From Candidatus Zixiibacteriota bacterium (GTDB lineage Bacteria; Zixibacteria; MSB-5A5; GN15; JAAZOE01), in the NCBI GenBank assembly GCA_030668485.1, contig DAOUTW010000029.1, positions 1 through 50,857 on the forward strand: DNA of 50,857 nt. Reading direction: 5' to 3'. Below are positions 16,913 through 25,265 of this stretch, one piece after another. Under the pieces are notes generated by a model. It saw only the letters and a list, made by a program, of their open reading frames with translations. It was not told the DNA's origin and searched no databases. A program made the position numbers and the translations under genes. Numbering within the stretch: the stretch's first letter is position 1; every line of letters begins with the position of its first letter.

Positions 16913-17150
16913 TCAGATATGCCTTTTTGGGGCTGAATCCCGTATGTTGCATCGACTTACACCGAATTGGGTTCGTTTGCTCACTTTTTAACATAATTGG
17001 CGAATCCTCCTGCCCAACGGCCACATACCGGCCCTTTGCAATAGCTGGCAAATCCGCATTTAACAGCAAAGTTGTGATGAAATTGTCGGTGGGGGGTGTT
17101 GCACTTCGTTTGTGAATTTAGCGCATCCAGTAAATTGTTGCCAAGACTGG

Positions 17151-17170
17151 ATTCCCGCCTGCGCGAGAAT
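17151..17170. repeat. Short hairpin repeat of the ATTCCCGC..GCGGGAAT type
   Basis: ATTCCCGC-CTGC-GCGAGAAT, within 'ACTGGATTCCCGCCTGCGCG', is the short palindromic intergenic motif scattered through many bacterial genomes. One mismatch is in the stem. The rest of the 484-bp gap 16913-17396 shows no gene. Confidence 0.5.
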
Positions 17171-17289
17171 GACATCGCGCGTAGCCGCACGAGTTGGGGG
17201 GTGATATTTTCGACTTTTTCAACATGCCCTAAAGACGCAGGTCACCCACCTACTCTGTGACATCGGCCATTCATCTATCGTAATAACTA

Positions 17290-17319
17290 TTGACAATTTG
17301 CGCGGCAGCCCTATATTAT
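17290..17319 (+). promoter_or_regulatory. Putative sigma-70-type promoter
   Basis: TTGACA (17290-17295) and TATTAT (17314-17319) with 18 bases between, or TATATT (17312-17317) with 16. It lies about 80 bp ahead of the secreted TSP3 protein gene. Confidence 0.5.
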
Positions 17320-17396
17320 TGATATAATACATCGTCTTGCATTGGCCCTTTTTGAAGCAACCAAACTAAATCGTATCTGACCCGGGGAGGGTTAAT

Positions 17397-18560
17397 ATGA
17401 ATAATTTGATCAGGCGCATCGTCATCGCCGCAATCATCATTGCTCTGGCGTTTCCGGGCATTGCGGCCGGAAGGAATCTCGTCGAAGTGGATATCATATC
17501 ACCCCTGGACACTCTGTGGGGAGGTGTACCGGCGGCATTCGCCATCCTTGTAGAAAACGATGTTATTGCGGTGGGGCTCCAGTATGGTTTTGAAATCTAT
17601 AGCCCCGATGGGGCCGTATGGACCTGGGATGCTCAACCGAGCGGCATTGGAAATTCTCAGGCGGTAACCATCGTACCGGGAAGCCGGATGGACACCAACT
17701 GGGACCTGGTTAATACTACGACTGAATACAGCCTGGATGGAATATCACCGGACAGTCTGCAAATAGGCGCCGCTGTCATGATGGCTGAGGGAATGTTGCC
17801 CGGACCTCTGGAGCATCACTTATCCTGCCACTTTACTCCCGATGAAGGGAATCCAGGCGAAATACTAACTATTTGTATCGATTCCGCTATGATTCCACCT
17901 TCAGGTGATTTCATTTTTTACGATGGTATGCAGGCTCACCAGATCGACTTCTATGGTCCCTTTTGCTTTCCCGTAAAGTTGTGCGACCTTGATGATGATG
18001 GCGACGGCAGGTGTGATTACATCGACAATTGCCCCGGTCTTTATAATCCCGGACAAGAGGATGCCGACGACGACGGCATCGGCGATCTCTGTGATAATTG
18101 CCCCGATAATTTCAATCCGGATCAGACCGATTCGGATGATGACGGCGCCGGCGAAGATTGCGATAATTGCCCCAATACTCAAAATGCTGATCAGAGTGAT
18201 TCTGACGGCGATGGTTATGGCGATCTGTGCGATTATTGCCCCGATGTGCCTAACCTGGGTCAGGATGACACCGACGGCGACGGTCTCGGCGATTTATGCG
18301 ACAATTGCCCGGATCTTCCGAACCCGGATCAACTGGATGCCGACCATGACGACATCGGCAATATCTGCGACAACTGCCCGACCATTCCCAACGCCAGTCA
18401 GGAGGATTCTGATTTGGATGGAATCGGCGATGCCTGCGAGGGAATCAATCCGTTTCAATGCGGCGACAACAATGCCGATGGCTGGATTAATGTTGGCGAC
18501 GTGGTATATCTGATTAACTTCATATTTAAAGGGGGTGCGCCGCCCTGCGAGCCGGAATGA
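17397..18560 (+). CDS. Secreted protein with thrombospondin-type-3 repeats and a dockerin-like tail
   Basis: The protein has 387 residues; GGGAGGG lies 5 bases upstream of the ATG. Residues 1-24 are a signal peptide (ends PGIAAG). Residues about 28-195 are an unrecognised beta-rich domain. Residues about 197-350 hold six to seven calcium-binding TSP3 repeats of the form D.DGDG.GD.CDNCP...NPDQ.D. A single dockerin-like half repeat ends the protein ([20 protein letters not shown] then FKGGAPP). TSP3 stretches bind calcium and act as rigid spacers; dockerin-like tails may mediate anchoring or protein-protein contacts. No cohesin gene is in the window. Confidence 0.9.
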   Translation: MNNLIRRIVIAAIIIALAFPGIAAGRNLVEVDIISPLDTLWGGVPAAFAILVENDVIAVGLQYGFEIYSPDGAVWTWDAQPSGIGNSQAVTIVPGSRMDTNWDLVNTTTEYSLDGISPDSLQIGAAVMMAEGMLPGPLEHHLSCHFTPDEGNPGEILTICIDSAMIPPSGDFIFYDGMQAHQIDFYGPFCFPVKLCDLDDDGDGRCDYIDNCPGLYNPGQEDADDDGIGDLCDNCPDNFNPDQTDSDDDGAGEDCDNCPNTQNADQSDSDGDGYGDLCDYCPDVPNLGQDDTDGDGLGDLCDNCPDLPNPDQLDADHDDIGNICDNCPTIPNASQEDSDLDGIGDACEGINPFQCGDNNADGWINVGDVVYLINFIFKGGAPPCEPE

Positions 18561-18570
18561 TGGATTGACG

Positions 18571-18696
18571 TAGGGCACAACAGGGCGAGGTTGCCCTATA
18601 AGTTATACCACACAGGCGATGCTTTTCATCGAAACGGGGAATATGACCGTAACACATTGTATGACAACCAACCACATCTCAACCGAGCAAGCTCGG
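18571..18696. repeat. Two intergenic stem-loops after the TSP3 protein gene
   Basis: TAGGGCACAAC (18571-18581) pairs with GTTGCCCTA (18590-18598) with one bulge, 11 bp past the stop, and may terminate transcription although no T run follows. CCGAGC-AA-GCTCGG (18683-18696) is a second perfect palindrome. The gap 18561-18954 has no gene. Confidence 0.4.
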
Positions 18697-18846
18697 ATGG
18701 GGCACCCTGACTGAATTACTTGAAAATCGCCGCTTTTGAGACAATCTCGGGACGTACATCAATCACGGGAATAGTTTCTGGCGGTCGATTTTTAGACAAT
18801 CGCTTCATTTTTATGAGTGATTTTTTGATCCTAACCATATTTGGAC

Positions 18847-18875
18847 TTGACCGCACGGACAAATTCTCCTAATCT
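18847..18875 (+). promoter_or_regulatory. Putative sigma-70-type promoter
   Basis: TTGACC (18847-18852), 17-base spacer, TAATCT (18870-18875), about 80 bp before the start of the 1,117-residue secreted protein. Confidence 0.4.
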
Positions 18876-18954
18876 ACTAATGGACATTGCCCATTTGGAT
18901 AGCATCCCATAACTACTCTTTAAAAATAGTCTTGTATAAATCAAGGAGGAATTT

Positions 18955-21900
18955 ATGCGTCGCACTTCCAAGATATTCCCAGTCTTTGTCTTATTGTTTT
19001 TTTCCCTGATCGCGACCTCACAAATCCTCGGCGCCAAAGATTCAGACATACCGCGGCAGGATCGAGGATTCACACCGGCTTACCTTGCCCCGGTATATAA
19101 CTTTGGCATTCCGACCGGACAAAGCCAGGCCTTCCTCAAGGCCAAAGACCACATATCGCTCGGCCTTGTAAAATCGAGAGCTGAGGGCGACCAGGTTAGT
19201 TCCACCAATTACGATCGGCAGCATATCTGTACAATGGGACGGCAGGTAGAACATCGTAGCTATTCACAGGTACATTTCGTATGGACCGGAGTCGATGATA
19301 ATCAGGCAATTTATTATCAGGCATACGAAACGGGTATGGCAAGTAATTTCGTGTATGTGGAGCCCCAAAGAGTAACACAGGCATCTAATATTGGCCTTTT
19401 TGCTTCCCTTGATGTCGATGGCGATAACGCATCCATACCGGCGGCGAACGAAGATATTAATTATCCATCTGATGAATGGCAGCCTCTTTCTTACTGGGAC
19501 GAGCTTGGCACGGGCATATTTTTCGCTGATTTACGCCTCACTGATACCGAGGGGGGATATCAAAACGGGATCAACCTCTGGCCCAAGATCGACTGGCATA
19601 TCGGAACTGAGACGGTTCTTCATATGGTTACTACCGAATACGGCGACAATGCCAGCGAGCCGATAACCTGTTCTTATTATCGCCGCGTTGGAGGATACGG
19701 TTCAACCAATGGGAATTGGGAAGGTCAGCGATTCATTGACTCCGTTACCAATATTAATGTCACGGTGGCGTCATCACCGGCATCAGACAATGTTGCCATC
19801 GTTTGGAACGCTCCATGCGATTATCTTGGGAATAATGATGACGATGACTGGAACCATTATGAAAACGATCTCTGGTATGCCATTTCCACCGATCAAGGCG
19901 CAAGTTTCATTAATGCTGCCGCCGGTTCAATCGGAGAGCATTTGGGTCAGAATATCACCATCTATACCCCGGATAGCGAATGGAAGGCATATTGTGATAT
20001 ATCGGCCCTTATTTCAACCGACGACAATTTGCATATTGCCTGGGGCTGTCGTCGCTGGAATGGTTCCAGCGTCCACCGGCGTCATTCGATGATCTTTCAC
20101 TGGTCGGAGGACCAGCCTAACATCCGTCCTGTCGTCGAAGCCAAATGGGATTCGGGCGGCAATTGTTACGGGCATCCCTGGGGCAGTGATGTCGGAAAAA
20201 TGTCCATTTCCGAGTGCGACAACAAATTGTATATCCTTTACACGCAATTCGGAAACAAGACCGATCCGTGTGCCGACACATGTAATGCTAACAGACTGAT
20301 TAACGGCGAACTTTACCTGACAACCTCCGCTGATTACGGGTATTGGTGGGACCTGCCCCAAAATCTCACCAACTCGGTTACGGATAATTGCGATCCCGGA
20401 TTCTGCGAAAGCGATTATTGGGCCTCGATAGCTCGCTATGGACGAATGGAAACGTGCGGCCCCCTGACGGGTCAGAACGTTCTGGATATTCTTTACATTA
20501 ACGACGTTTACCCCGGCGTACAAACCGACTACGCCAATCCTGTCATGTGGCTGCGGACGGTATGCCGTGAGACGGCTGACGAACCCCTATATGCCGATGA
20601 TGCCGAATGGGGTTACGGGAGAAATTATAGTGAAGAGAAATTATTGGTTAATAAGGTTAGTGACACAACCATTGAATTGCGGATATATAATCCCGGGTCC
20701 CTGGTCAATAATTTCACTATTGACTTTATATACGTCGATGGCTCAGACTGGGCAGAGGCCAATCCTCAGGATGGCAGTATCAATCAATTTTGGGACGATA
20801 CCGTAAATGTTCAACTCACCTTCAGCGCGCCCCCGGGGGCCGGTTATGGAGAGGCTTTCGAATGCACTGTCCAGGTAAATAATGATGCTTTTAATTCTCC
20901 CCGCAAAATTCCGATCGGGATGGAAATCAGTAAATCCAATCTTATGATCCGTGATTGCAGTTCGGATACGGGAGACATTCCTGATACACAATGTTATCGC
21001 CGATGGTGGAAAAGCCCCGATATCTGGATCGACAATAACGACGATGGCACTGCTGACGCCCCCGTATACGGCGAAATCAACCACCTTTATGTGCGCGGCT
21101 GGAATATCGGTGATACCGCCCTCGAAAACTCTACCATCAGGTGTTGGTACCGTAATCCATCAACCGGCTTGCGCTTTCCATACGAAGGGGCGGATTTGAT
21201 TATTGATGAGGTTAACGACGACTCGGTCAAAACTATTCCCGAAATCCTTATTGATGAAGAAGAGAGAGTCTATTTCAACTGGTTAATCCCGGATAGCCTA
21301 AAAAGCCGACACTTCTGCCTGGGATGCCTGATACTGCATGAGCGCGATCCCCAGATTTCGATCAATCCCTATCATGAAAACAACTGCGGGGTCATCAATA
21401 GCGGCCATCTGGCGAGCAAGAAGGGTTCCACACCCAAGGGTTCGGCAGATTCCAAGCAACCAATAACCACTTGGTTTGAGCAAACGATTTGGGTTGTTAA
21501 TCCTTATGGGGATTACTGCGATTTCATCATGCGCGTCGAGGATTTGTTGCCGGACTGGAATATCTTCCCCGATTCCGAGTTGGGTCTCGCCGACATGGAA
21601 GTCCACTTCTCGCTGGCTCCGGAAGAGGATACTTTCTTTGTCTATCGCATATTTAACGATGTCGGCAATCACCTCGATACCTCGCCGGTGAATTTCAACC
21701 TCTACAAATTCCCCCCGGATACTTCGGCCGGCGGGGTTCACTTCGACCTTATCATCGATGACTATCCGCCGGATTCGGTTACCGGATTTTCAGTAACTTA
21801 TAACTCGCAGATCTACACGATAACCTGGTACGAGCCAACCCAAGACATCCTTGGTGCTGATGAGACGATACGGTATTTCAAGATTCTTATTGCCGACGAT

Positions 21901-22308
21901 CCCAGCGATCTGGTACCTCCTTTGATGTCACCATTAGATTCGATAAAGACTCGGCTGGACGCCAACTCCGATCCCGGAGACGGCTATCAATACGAGTACA
22001 CTGAGCCGGAAGGTCAGCCCTATTACTTCACTATCGTCCCGGTCGATCTGGCTTACAATGAGGGAACGCCGGTATCTCCTCAGAGCGGAAGCCCGATAAT
22101 CTGTGGCGATGCGAATTCTGACGGAGCGGTTAATGTCGGCGACGCGGTTTTCCTGATCGGCTATGTATTCCAAGGCGGGGATGCCCCTAATCCGTATTGC
22201 ATTGGTGACGCCAACGGCGATGACGCAACCAATGTCGGTGATGCTGTATATCTCATCGGTTATATTTTTAAGGGCGGGCCTCCGCCGGTGGAGGATTGCT
22301 GTAATTGA
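18955..22308 (+). CDS. Large secreted protein with a C-terminal dockerin-like tail
   Basis: The protein has 1,117 residues, and AAGGAGG precedes the ATG. Residues 1-24 are a signal peptide (ends SQILGA). Residues about 80-520 contain repeated propeller-like strands (QVHFVWTGVDDNQAIYYQ; LHIAWGCRRW; LWYAISTDQGASF), resembling a BNR/sialidase-type beta-propeller without a recognisable active site. Residues about 560-920 look like Ig/CARDB-type beta sandwiches (IGDTALENSTIRCWYRNP). A fibronectin-like part (PPDSVTGFSVTYNSQIYTIT) follows near 940. Two dockerin-like repeats close it (GDANSDGAVNVGDAVFLIGY and GDANGDDATNVGDAVYLIGY). It is probably an extracellular or surface protein. Function unknown. 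Confidence 0.9.
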   Translation: MRRTSKIFPVFVLLFFSLIATSQILGAKDSDIPRQDRGFTPAYLAPVYNFGIPTGQSQAFLKAKDHISLGLVKSRAEGDQVSSTNYDRQHICTMGRQVEHRSYSQVHFVWTGVDDNQAIYYQAYETGMASNFVYVEPQRVTQASNIGLFASLDVDGDNASIPAANEDINYPSDEWQPLSYWDELGTGIFFADLRLTDTEGGYQNGINLWPKIDWHIGTETVLHMVTTEYGDNASEPITCSYYRRVGGYGSTNGNWEGQRFIDSVTNINVTVASSPASDNVAIVWNAPCDYLGNNDDDDWNHYENDLWYAISTDQGASFINAAAGSIGEHLGQNITIYTPDSEWKAYCDISALISTDDNLHIAWGCRRWNGSSVHRRHSMIFHWSEDQPNIRPVVEAKWDSGGNCYGHPWGSDVGKMSISECDNKLYILYTQFGNKTDPCADTCNANRLINGELYLTTSADYGYWWDLPQNLTNSVTDNCDPGFCESDYWASIARYGRMETCGPLTGQNVLDILYINDVYPGVQTDYANPVMWLRTVCRETADEPLYADDAEWGYGRNYSEEKLLVNKVSDTTIELRIYNPGSLVNNFTIDFIYVDGSDWAEANPQDGSINQFWDDTVNVQLTFSAPPGAGYGEAFECTVQVNNDAFNSPRKIPIGMEISKSNLMIRDCSSDTGDIPDTQCYRRWWKSPDIWIDNNDDGTADAPVYGEINHLYVRGWNIGDTALENSTIRCWYRNPSTGLRFPYEGADLIIDEVNDDSVKTIPEILIDEEERVYFNWLIPDSLKSRHFCLGCLILHERDPQISINPYHENNCGVINSGHLASKKGSTPKGSADSKQPITTWFEQTIWVVNPYGDYCDFIMRVEDLLPDWNIFPDSELGLADMEVHFSLAPEEDTFFVYRIFNDVGNHLDTSPVNFNLYKFPPDTSAGGVHFDLIIDDYPPDSVTGFSVTYNSQIYTITWYEPTQDILGADETIRYFKILIADDPSDLVPPLMSPLDSIKTRLDANSDPGDGYQYEYTEPEGQPYYFTIVPVDLAYNEGTPVSPQSGSPIICGDANSDGAVNVGDAVFLIGYVFQGGDAPNPYCIGDANGDDATNVGDAVYLIGYIFKGGPPPVEDCCN

Positions 22309-22410
22309 GAAAAACCGAGACTCGTGTACCCATAGGGCAAATCATATAAATGCGCGGGTTTCTATTAAGGCAGGACAATCGGATAGACTTGCCGGTAGCC
22401 GCTTGGCCGT

Positions 22411-22550
22411 GCTCTTGCCGGACAGTTGCTGATCACTGTATCTGCTCCTGGATTGATTATGGCTGGTGATGTGTAGAAGGTTATTGACAGGAGTTATTTA
22501 CCCGTCGGGAGTTTGTCCGCCGGCACGGATAAGACCCGACGGTACCAAAA
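22411..22550 (+). repeat. ~135-bp hairpin-bearing direct repeat, copy A
   Basis: It begins GCTCTTGCCGGACA and ends with a long stem-loop (22501-22542): CCGTCGGG ... TTTGTCCG / CGGATAAG ... CCCGACGG, followed by TACC. Copy B at 23893-24026 has the same order and spacing (about 90 versus 87 bases from the first block to the stem). The copies bracket the two-lipoprotein segment. The 360-bp gap 22309-22668 holds only this and the terminator. Confidence 0.65.
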
Positions 22551-22563
22551 GTTGATAAATAGA

Positions 22564-22598
22564 AAAAGAGGCAGGAGTCGGAAACTACTGCCTCTTTT
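22564..22598. terminator. Bidirectional rho-independent terminator
   Basis: An 11-bp perfect stem AAAAGAGGCAG / CTGCCTCTTTT with a 13-base loop has T-rich tails on both strands. It serves the rightward secreted-protein gene and the leftward lipoprotein genes. Confidence 0.8.
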
Positions 22599-22668
22599 AT
22601 TCAGTGCATATCTCACTCAGGTTAACGCGCGGCGTTCGCCTTAAACGAACATCCTGAGGGATAAAAAA

Positions 22669-23145
22669 CTATGGGTTAACCAAAAGCCCTTTGGCTTCAA
22701 TTTCTTCTAGTAATTCCGGAGGTAACTCAGAAGTTAGCTTTAGCTCATTATTTTCGCTATAAACTAAAATCGGTTTATTATCTATATCCAAACTCGCATG
22801 ACCACCGACTTTTTTCCATCCCGTGCCGCGTACTTCCATAGCCAAATAAAGACCAAAAAGCAATGAAATTCTAGTATCCTTTATTTCAGCATCTGTGAGA
22901 AATTCATATCCACCTTTCTCCAAGGCAAGATCAATTACTTCCATCGGATGAAGAATGTCGGTAGAGATAGGAAATATTAAGAACCAAACGAACTCATTTT
23001 TGACCTGAGTAAGATCACTCCTCTCATATGAGGCGGAATAGTCAATATTTCTGGTTCCAATTATTCCAAACTTCGCGGTTCGGGTGCATCCAGCGATTAG
23101 AAGAATTGATGATACCAGGATTAGTATTATTATTGACTTTTTCAT
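22669..23145 (-). CDS. Lipoprotein of unknown function (second of a pair)
   Basis: The protein has 158 residues. The signal peptide ends in lipobox LIAGC (Cys20), so it is a lipid-anchored envelope protein. The mature part has a helical/beta mix with 'LTDAEIKDTRISLLFGLYLAMEVRGTGWKKVGG', which resembles in layout the corresponding stretch of the neighbouring lipoprotein (FMTNVKVYFN...RVKVTIVGEGWTKKASG), so the two are likely paralogues. GGAGGT lies 9 bases upstream. The ATG overlaps the stop of the upstream gene (TAATG). The segment is visibly more AT-rich than its surroundings. No family is recognised with certainty. Confidence 0.75.
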   Translation of the reverse strand: MKKSIIILILVSSILLIAGCTRTAKFGIIGTRNIDYSASYERSDLTQVKNEFVWFLIFPISTDILHPMEVIDLALEKGGYEFLTDAEIKDTRISLLFGLYLAMEVRGTGWKKVGGHASLDIDNKPILVYSENNELKLTSELPPELLEEIEAKGLLVNP

Positions 23146-23600
23146 TATATCTTACCTCCATTGTCATCAAGACTGAATCCCAACTGCAACAATTCGTCTT
23201 GTAATTCACCCGAGGCTTTCTTTGTCCAGCCTTCCCCAACTATAGTAACTTTAACTCTACCATACAAATACGGAATCCCCCACATATTAAAATACACCTT
23301 TACATTTGTCATAAAATCGTAGTTGTTCTCTTCACATACTTTTTTGACAGCATTATCAATCATACCATAAACCAATTTCTGGTTATTTCCCGCCAGCGGT
23401 AAAAATGGGAACAAGAGTATTGAAAAAGCATCGTCGCTTTTTACTTCAGGTTCAACCATAGTATAGTCGGAGACAGAAAAAGTCGATCCCTGTATCGACT
23501 TGCCAGCTATATTCAGCTTGGGAATATGCTGCATTCTAGTCGTACAGCCGACCAGCAGAATCGCTGATATAGCAATAACCAATATTGTAATTTTTCTCAC
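23145..23600 (-). CDS. Lipoprotein of unknown function (first of a pair)
   Basis: The protein has 151 residues from GTG 23600, with GAAGGGA about 10 bases upstream. The lipobox is LLVGC (Cys19). The mature chain includes FSVSDYTMVEPEV, a hydrophobic ILLFPFLPLAG, a helix (MIDNAVKKVCEENNYDFMTNVKV) and a final beta strand set. It resembles small envelope lipoproteins of the DUF6567/TRL-like style, but I cannot name it. It is cotranscribed with the next lipoprotein. The pair lies inside a segment bracketed by direct repeats, which suggests acquisition or mobility. Confidence 0.75.
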   Translation of the reverse strand: MRKITILVIAISAILLVGCTTRMQHIPKLNIAGKSIQGSTFSVSDYTMVEPEVKSDDAFSILLFPFLPLAGNNQKLVYGMIDNAVKKVCEENNYDFMTNVKVYFNMWGIPYLYGRVKVTIVGEGWTKKASGELQDELLQLGFSLDDNGGKI

Positions 23601-23892
23601 TGTACCATCCCTTCTCTAAAGATTAAAATTCGAAGATTCAATTAATCACTTAGACCCAAGAAGTGACTAACTTCCCTGCAATTATTACTCAGTTCTGGTG
23701 AATATTGGCTTTATAGAGAATAGTCAGAAGATACCGCATTGTCAAGTAATATTAGGTAAACTTATGTATCGTTCCAAACTACAACTACAATAGGCGAATA
23801 TTATATTAAAGAATAATAACTTCCAGCATGAGCGGCTGCAATCAAAGATTGCGGCCTGTAAATACGCATTATCCCTTAGCAACGGGAGTAGA

Positions 23893-24026
23893 GCTCTTGC
23901 CCGACAAATGCAGATCCCGGTATACCGGGGATCAATTTAGACTGTCTGTGGGTATAATTTATCTAGAGAAGTTTTTATACCCGTCGGGTCTTTGTCCGCC
24001 GTCACGGATAAAACCCGACGGTACCG
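23893..24026 (+). repeat. ~135-bp hairpin-bearing direct repeat, copy B
   Basis: GCTCTTGCCCGACA at 23893 corresponds to the start of copy A. The stem-loop at 23981-24021 (CCGTCGGG, TTTGTCCG / CGGATAAA, CCCGACGG) differs from copy A at only a few bases. The 450-bp gap 23601-24050 otherwise holds AT-rich sequence with no gene. Confidence 0.65.
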
Positions 24027-24050
24027 AAAACGGAGTTTTTCAAACAACGT

Positions 24051-24824
24051 CTAGAAATACATCGACAACCCGAACCTGATATACGACGCATCGAGATGAA
24101 AACCATTATCGAATGTTTCCGTCTCGGTGATTATCCGGCCATGGTGGTCGTAATAGTCGAATTCCAGGAGGTACCATTCTTTCTGAAGGGCCAGGCCGTA
24201 TTCGGCCACCATACTCATGTTCTGACCCAGAAACCATTCGAATCCCAGCGATCCCTCGATCCCGAAAGAAACAAAGGTGCCGTCGTCATAATCAAGGATA
24301 TAGAGATCATCCGGAGGATCGCCATAGTAATTGACCAACACTCTGGGATTGGCATCTCTGATTCCCAACCGGGGACCGAATCCCCAGTATAGCCGCGGCT
24401 CCTTTTTGGGCGAACTGTAAAACATCCCCTGGAGTGACATCGTCACCCCGGTAATGTCGAACTCGTTATATTCTTCAAAAATGTAATCGGCGTCGCCGCG
24501 ACGGAATATTTTCTCATCGTCAAATCCGGTATTGCGGTCAGAGATTCCCAGATTAAACCTCAGAGCATTTTTCCCCGACAAAAAATGATTCACTGAAAAC
24601 TGAATACCGCTGTAATCATCGTCATCGTCAGTGATCCGTTCATCGAGGAATATCTGGAACGACCAGGGCGAGACATAATCCCTGGCGTCTGTGGTAGTGG
24701 TGGTTTTGCCCTTATGCTTGATACGGACTGCCTTGACCGGCGAAGCTACGCAAAAAACCAACGTCATAAATGAAAGGATCAGAAGGGTGACAGAAGGTTT
24801 GATTTTGCTGTTTAAGTTTCTCAT
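24051..24824 (-). CDS. Outer-membrane beta-barrel-like protein
   Basis: The protein has 257 residues, with CGGAGGCGGG upstream of the ATG. The signal peptide ends near PVKA (residue 32). The mature chain has alternating amphipathic strands (SGIQFSVNHFLSGKNALRFNLG; FGIEGSLGFEWFLG; ASYIRFGLSMYF) and ends with an aromatic Phe, as outer-membrane barrels recognised by BamA do. A short Thr run follows the signal (KTTTTTDARD). It is probably an 8-10-stranded barrel of the outer-membrane-beta-brl type. Ligand unknown. Confidence 0.75.
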   Translation of the reverse strand: MRNLNSKIKPSVTLLILSFMTLVFCVASPVKAVRIKHKGKTTTTTDARDYVSPWSFQIFLDERITDDDDDYSGIQFSVNHFLSGKNALRFNLGISDRNTGFDDEKIFRRGDADYIFEEYNEFDITGVTMSLQGMFYSSPKKEPRLYWGFGPRLGIRDANPRVLVNYYGDPPDDLYILDYDDGTFVSFGIEGSLGFEWFLGQNMSMVAEYGLALQKEWYLLEFDYYDHHGRIITETETFDNGFHLDASYIRFGLSMYF

Positions 24825-25265
24825 TTTCTTCCCGCCTCCGTTTTTTTGTTTTGGCAGTTGTCTATTTTGTATAACAAGAACCGTGCCCGTATCGGCAACG
24901 TGTTGTATTGTATTAATATAAGGCTAAGTTAGCGAGTCTGATCGACATGGCGGGCGCACAAAATATGTGCGACGACCGCTTGAAGGTCATGAGAGTTGTG
25001 CATGGATTCTAAAAAGAGAGCGATGTCGAGATATGACCCCTGCCGGGATTCGATTCAAAAACAGCCGGCTGGCTATTGACTTGTTTGAGCGAAAACGGTT
25101 TATTTGGGGTGGAGTAGAGTGCCTCGAAAACCGGGTTCCCCGATGATTGCCAATAAGATATCCCCAATCGGCAGACGCAGGCAAAAGCCTGTTTGAGGCA
25201 AGACATGTGAAATGTGATGAACGAACGAAACGGTCATACGTAGAAACAACGGGAGTTATGCGATA
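24825..25265. other. Intergenic region between divergent genes
   Basis: This 441-bp stretch holds no credible gene. It contains CAGGC-AAAA-GCCTG (25178-25191), a small perfect hairpin followed by TTTG, and must carry the promoters of the leftward barrel gene and the rightward cofactor operon. I could not fix either promoter. Confidence 0.5.

Noticed and set aside
17338-17356. Possible -24/-12 element (TTGGCCC...GAAGC) before the TSP3 protein gene
   Set aside because: The GG to GC spacing is 11 instead of 10 and the -12 box lacks TTGC; a sigma-70-type promoter is present nearby.
17989-18513. 174-codon frame inside the TSP3 protein gene (many Ile/Met/Thr)
   Set aside because: It is an out-of-frame reading of the repetitive GATGACGGC TSP3 codons; the in-frame protein has a signal peptide and domain structure.
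25020-25075. tRNA-like T-arm (GGGATTCGATTC)
   Set aside because: No anticodon or acceptor stem can be formed around it.
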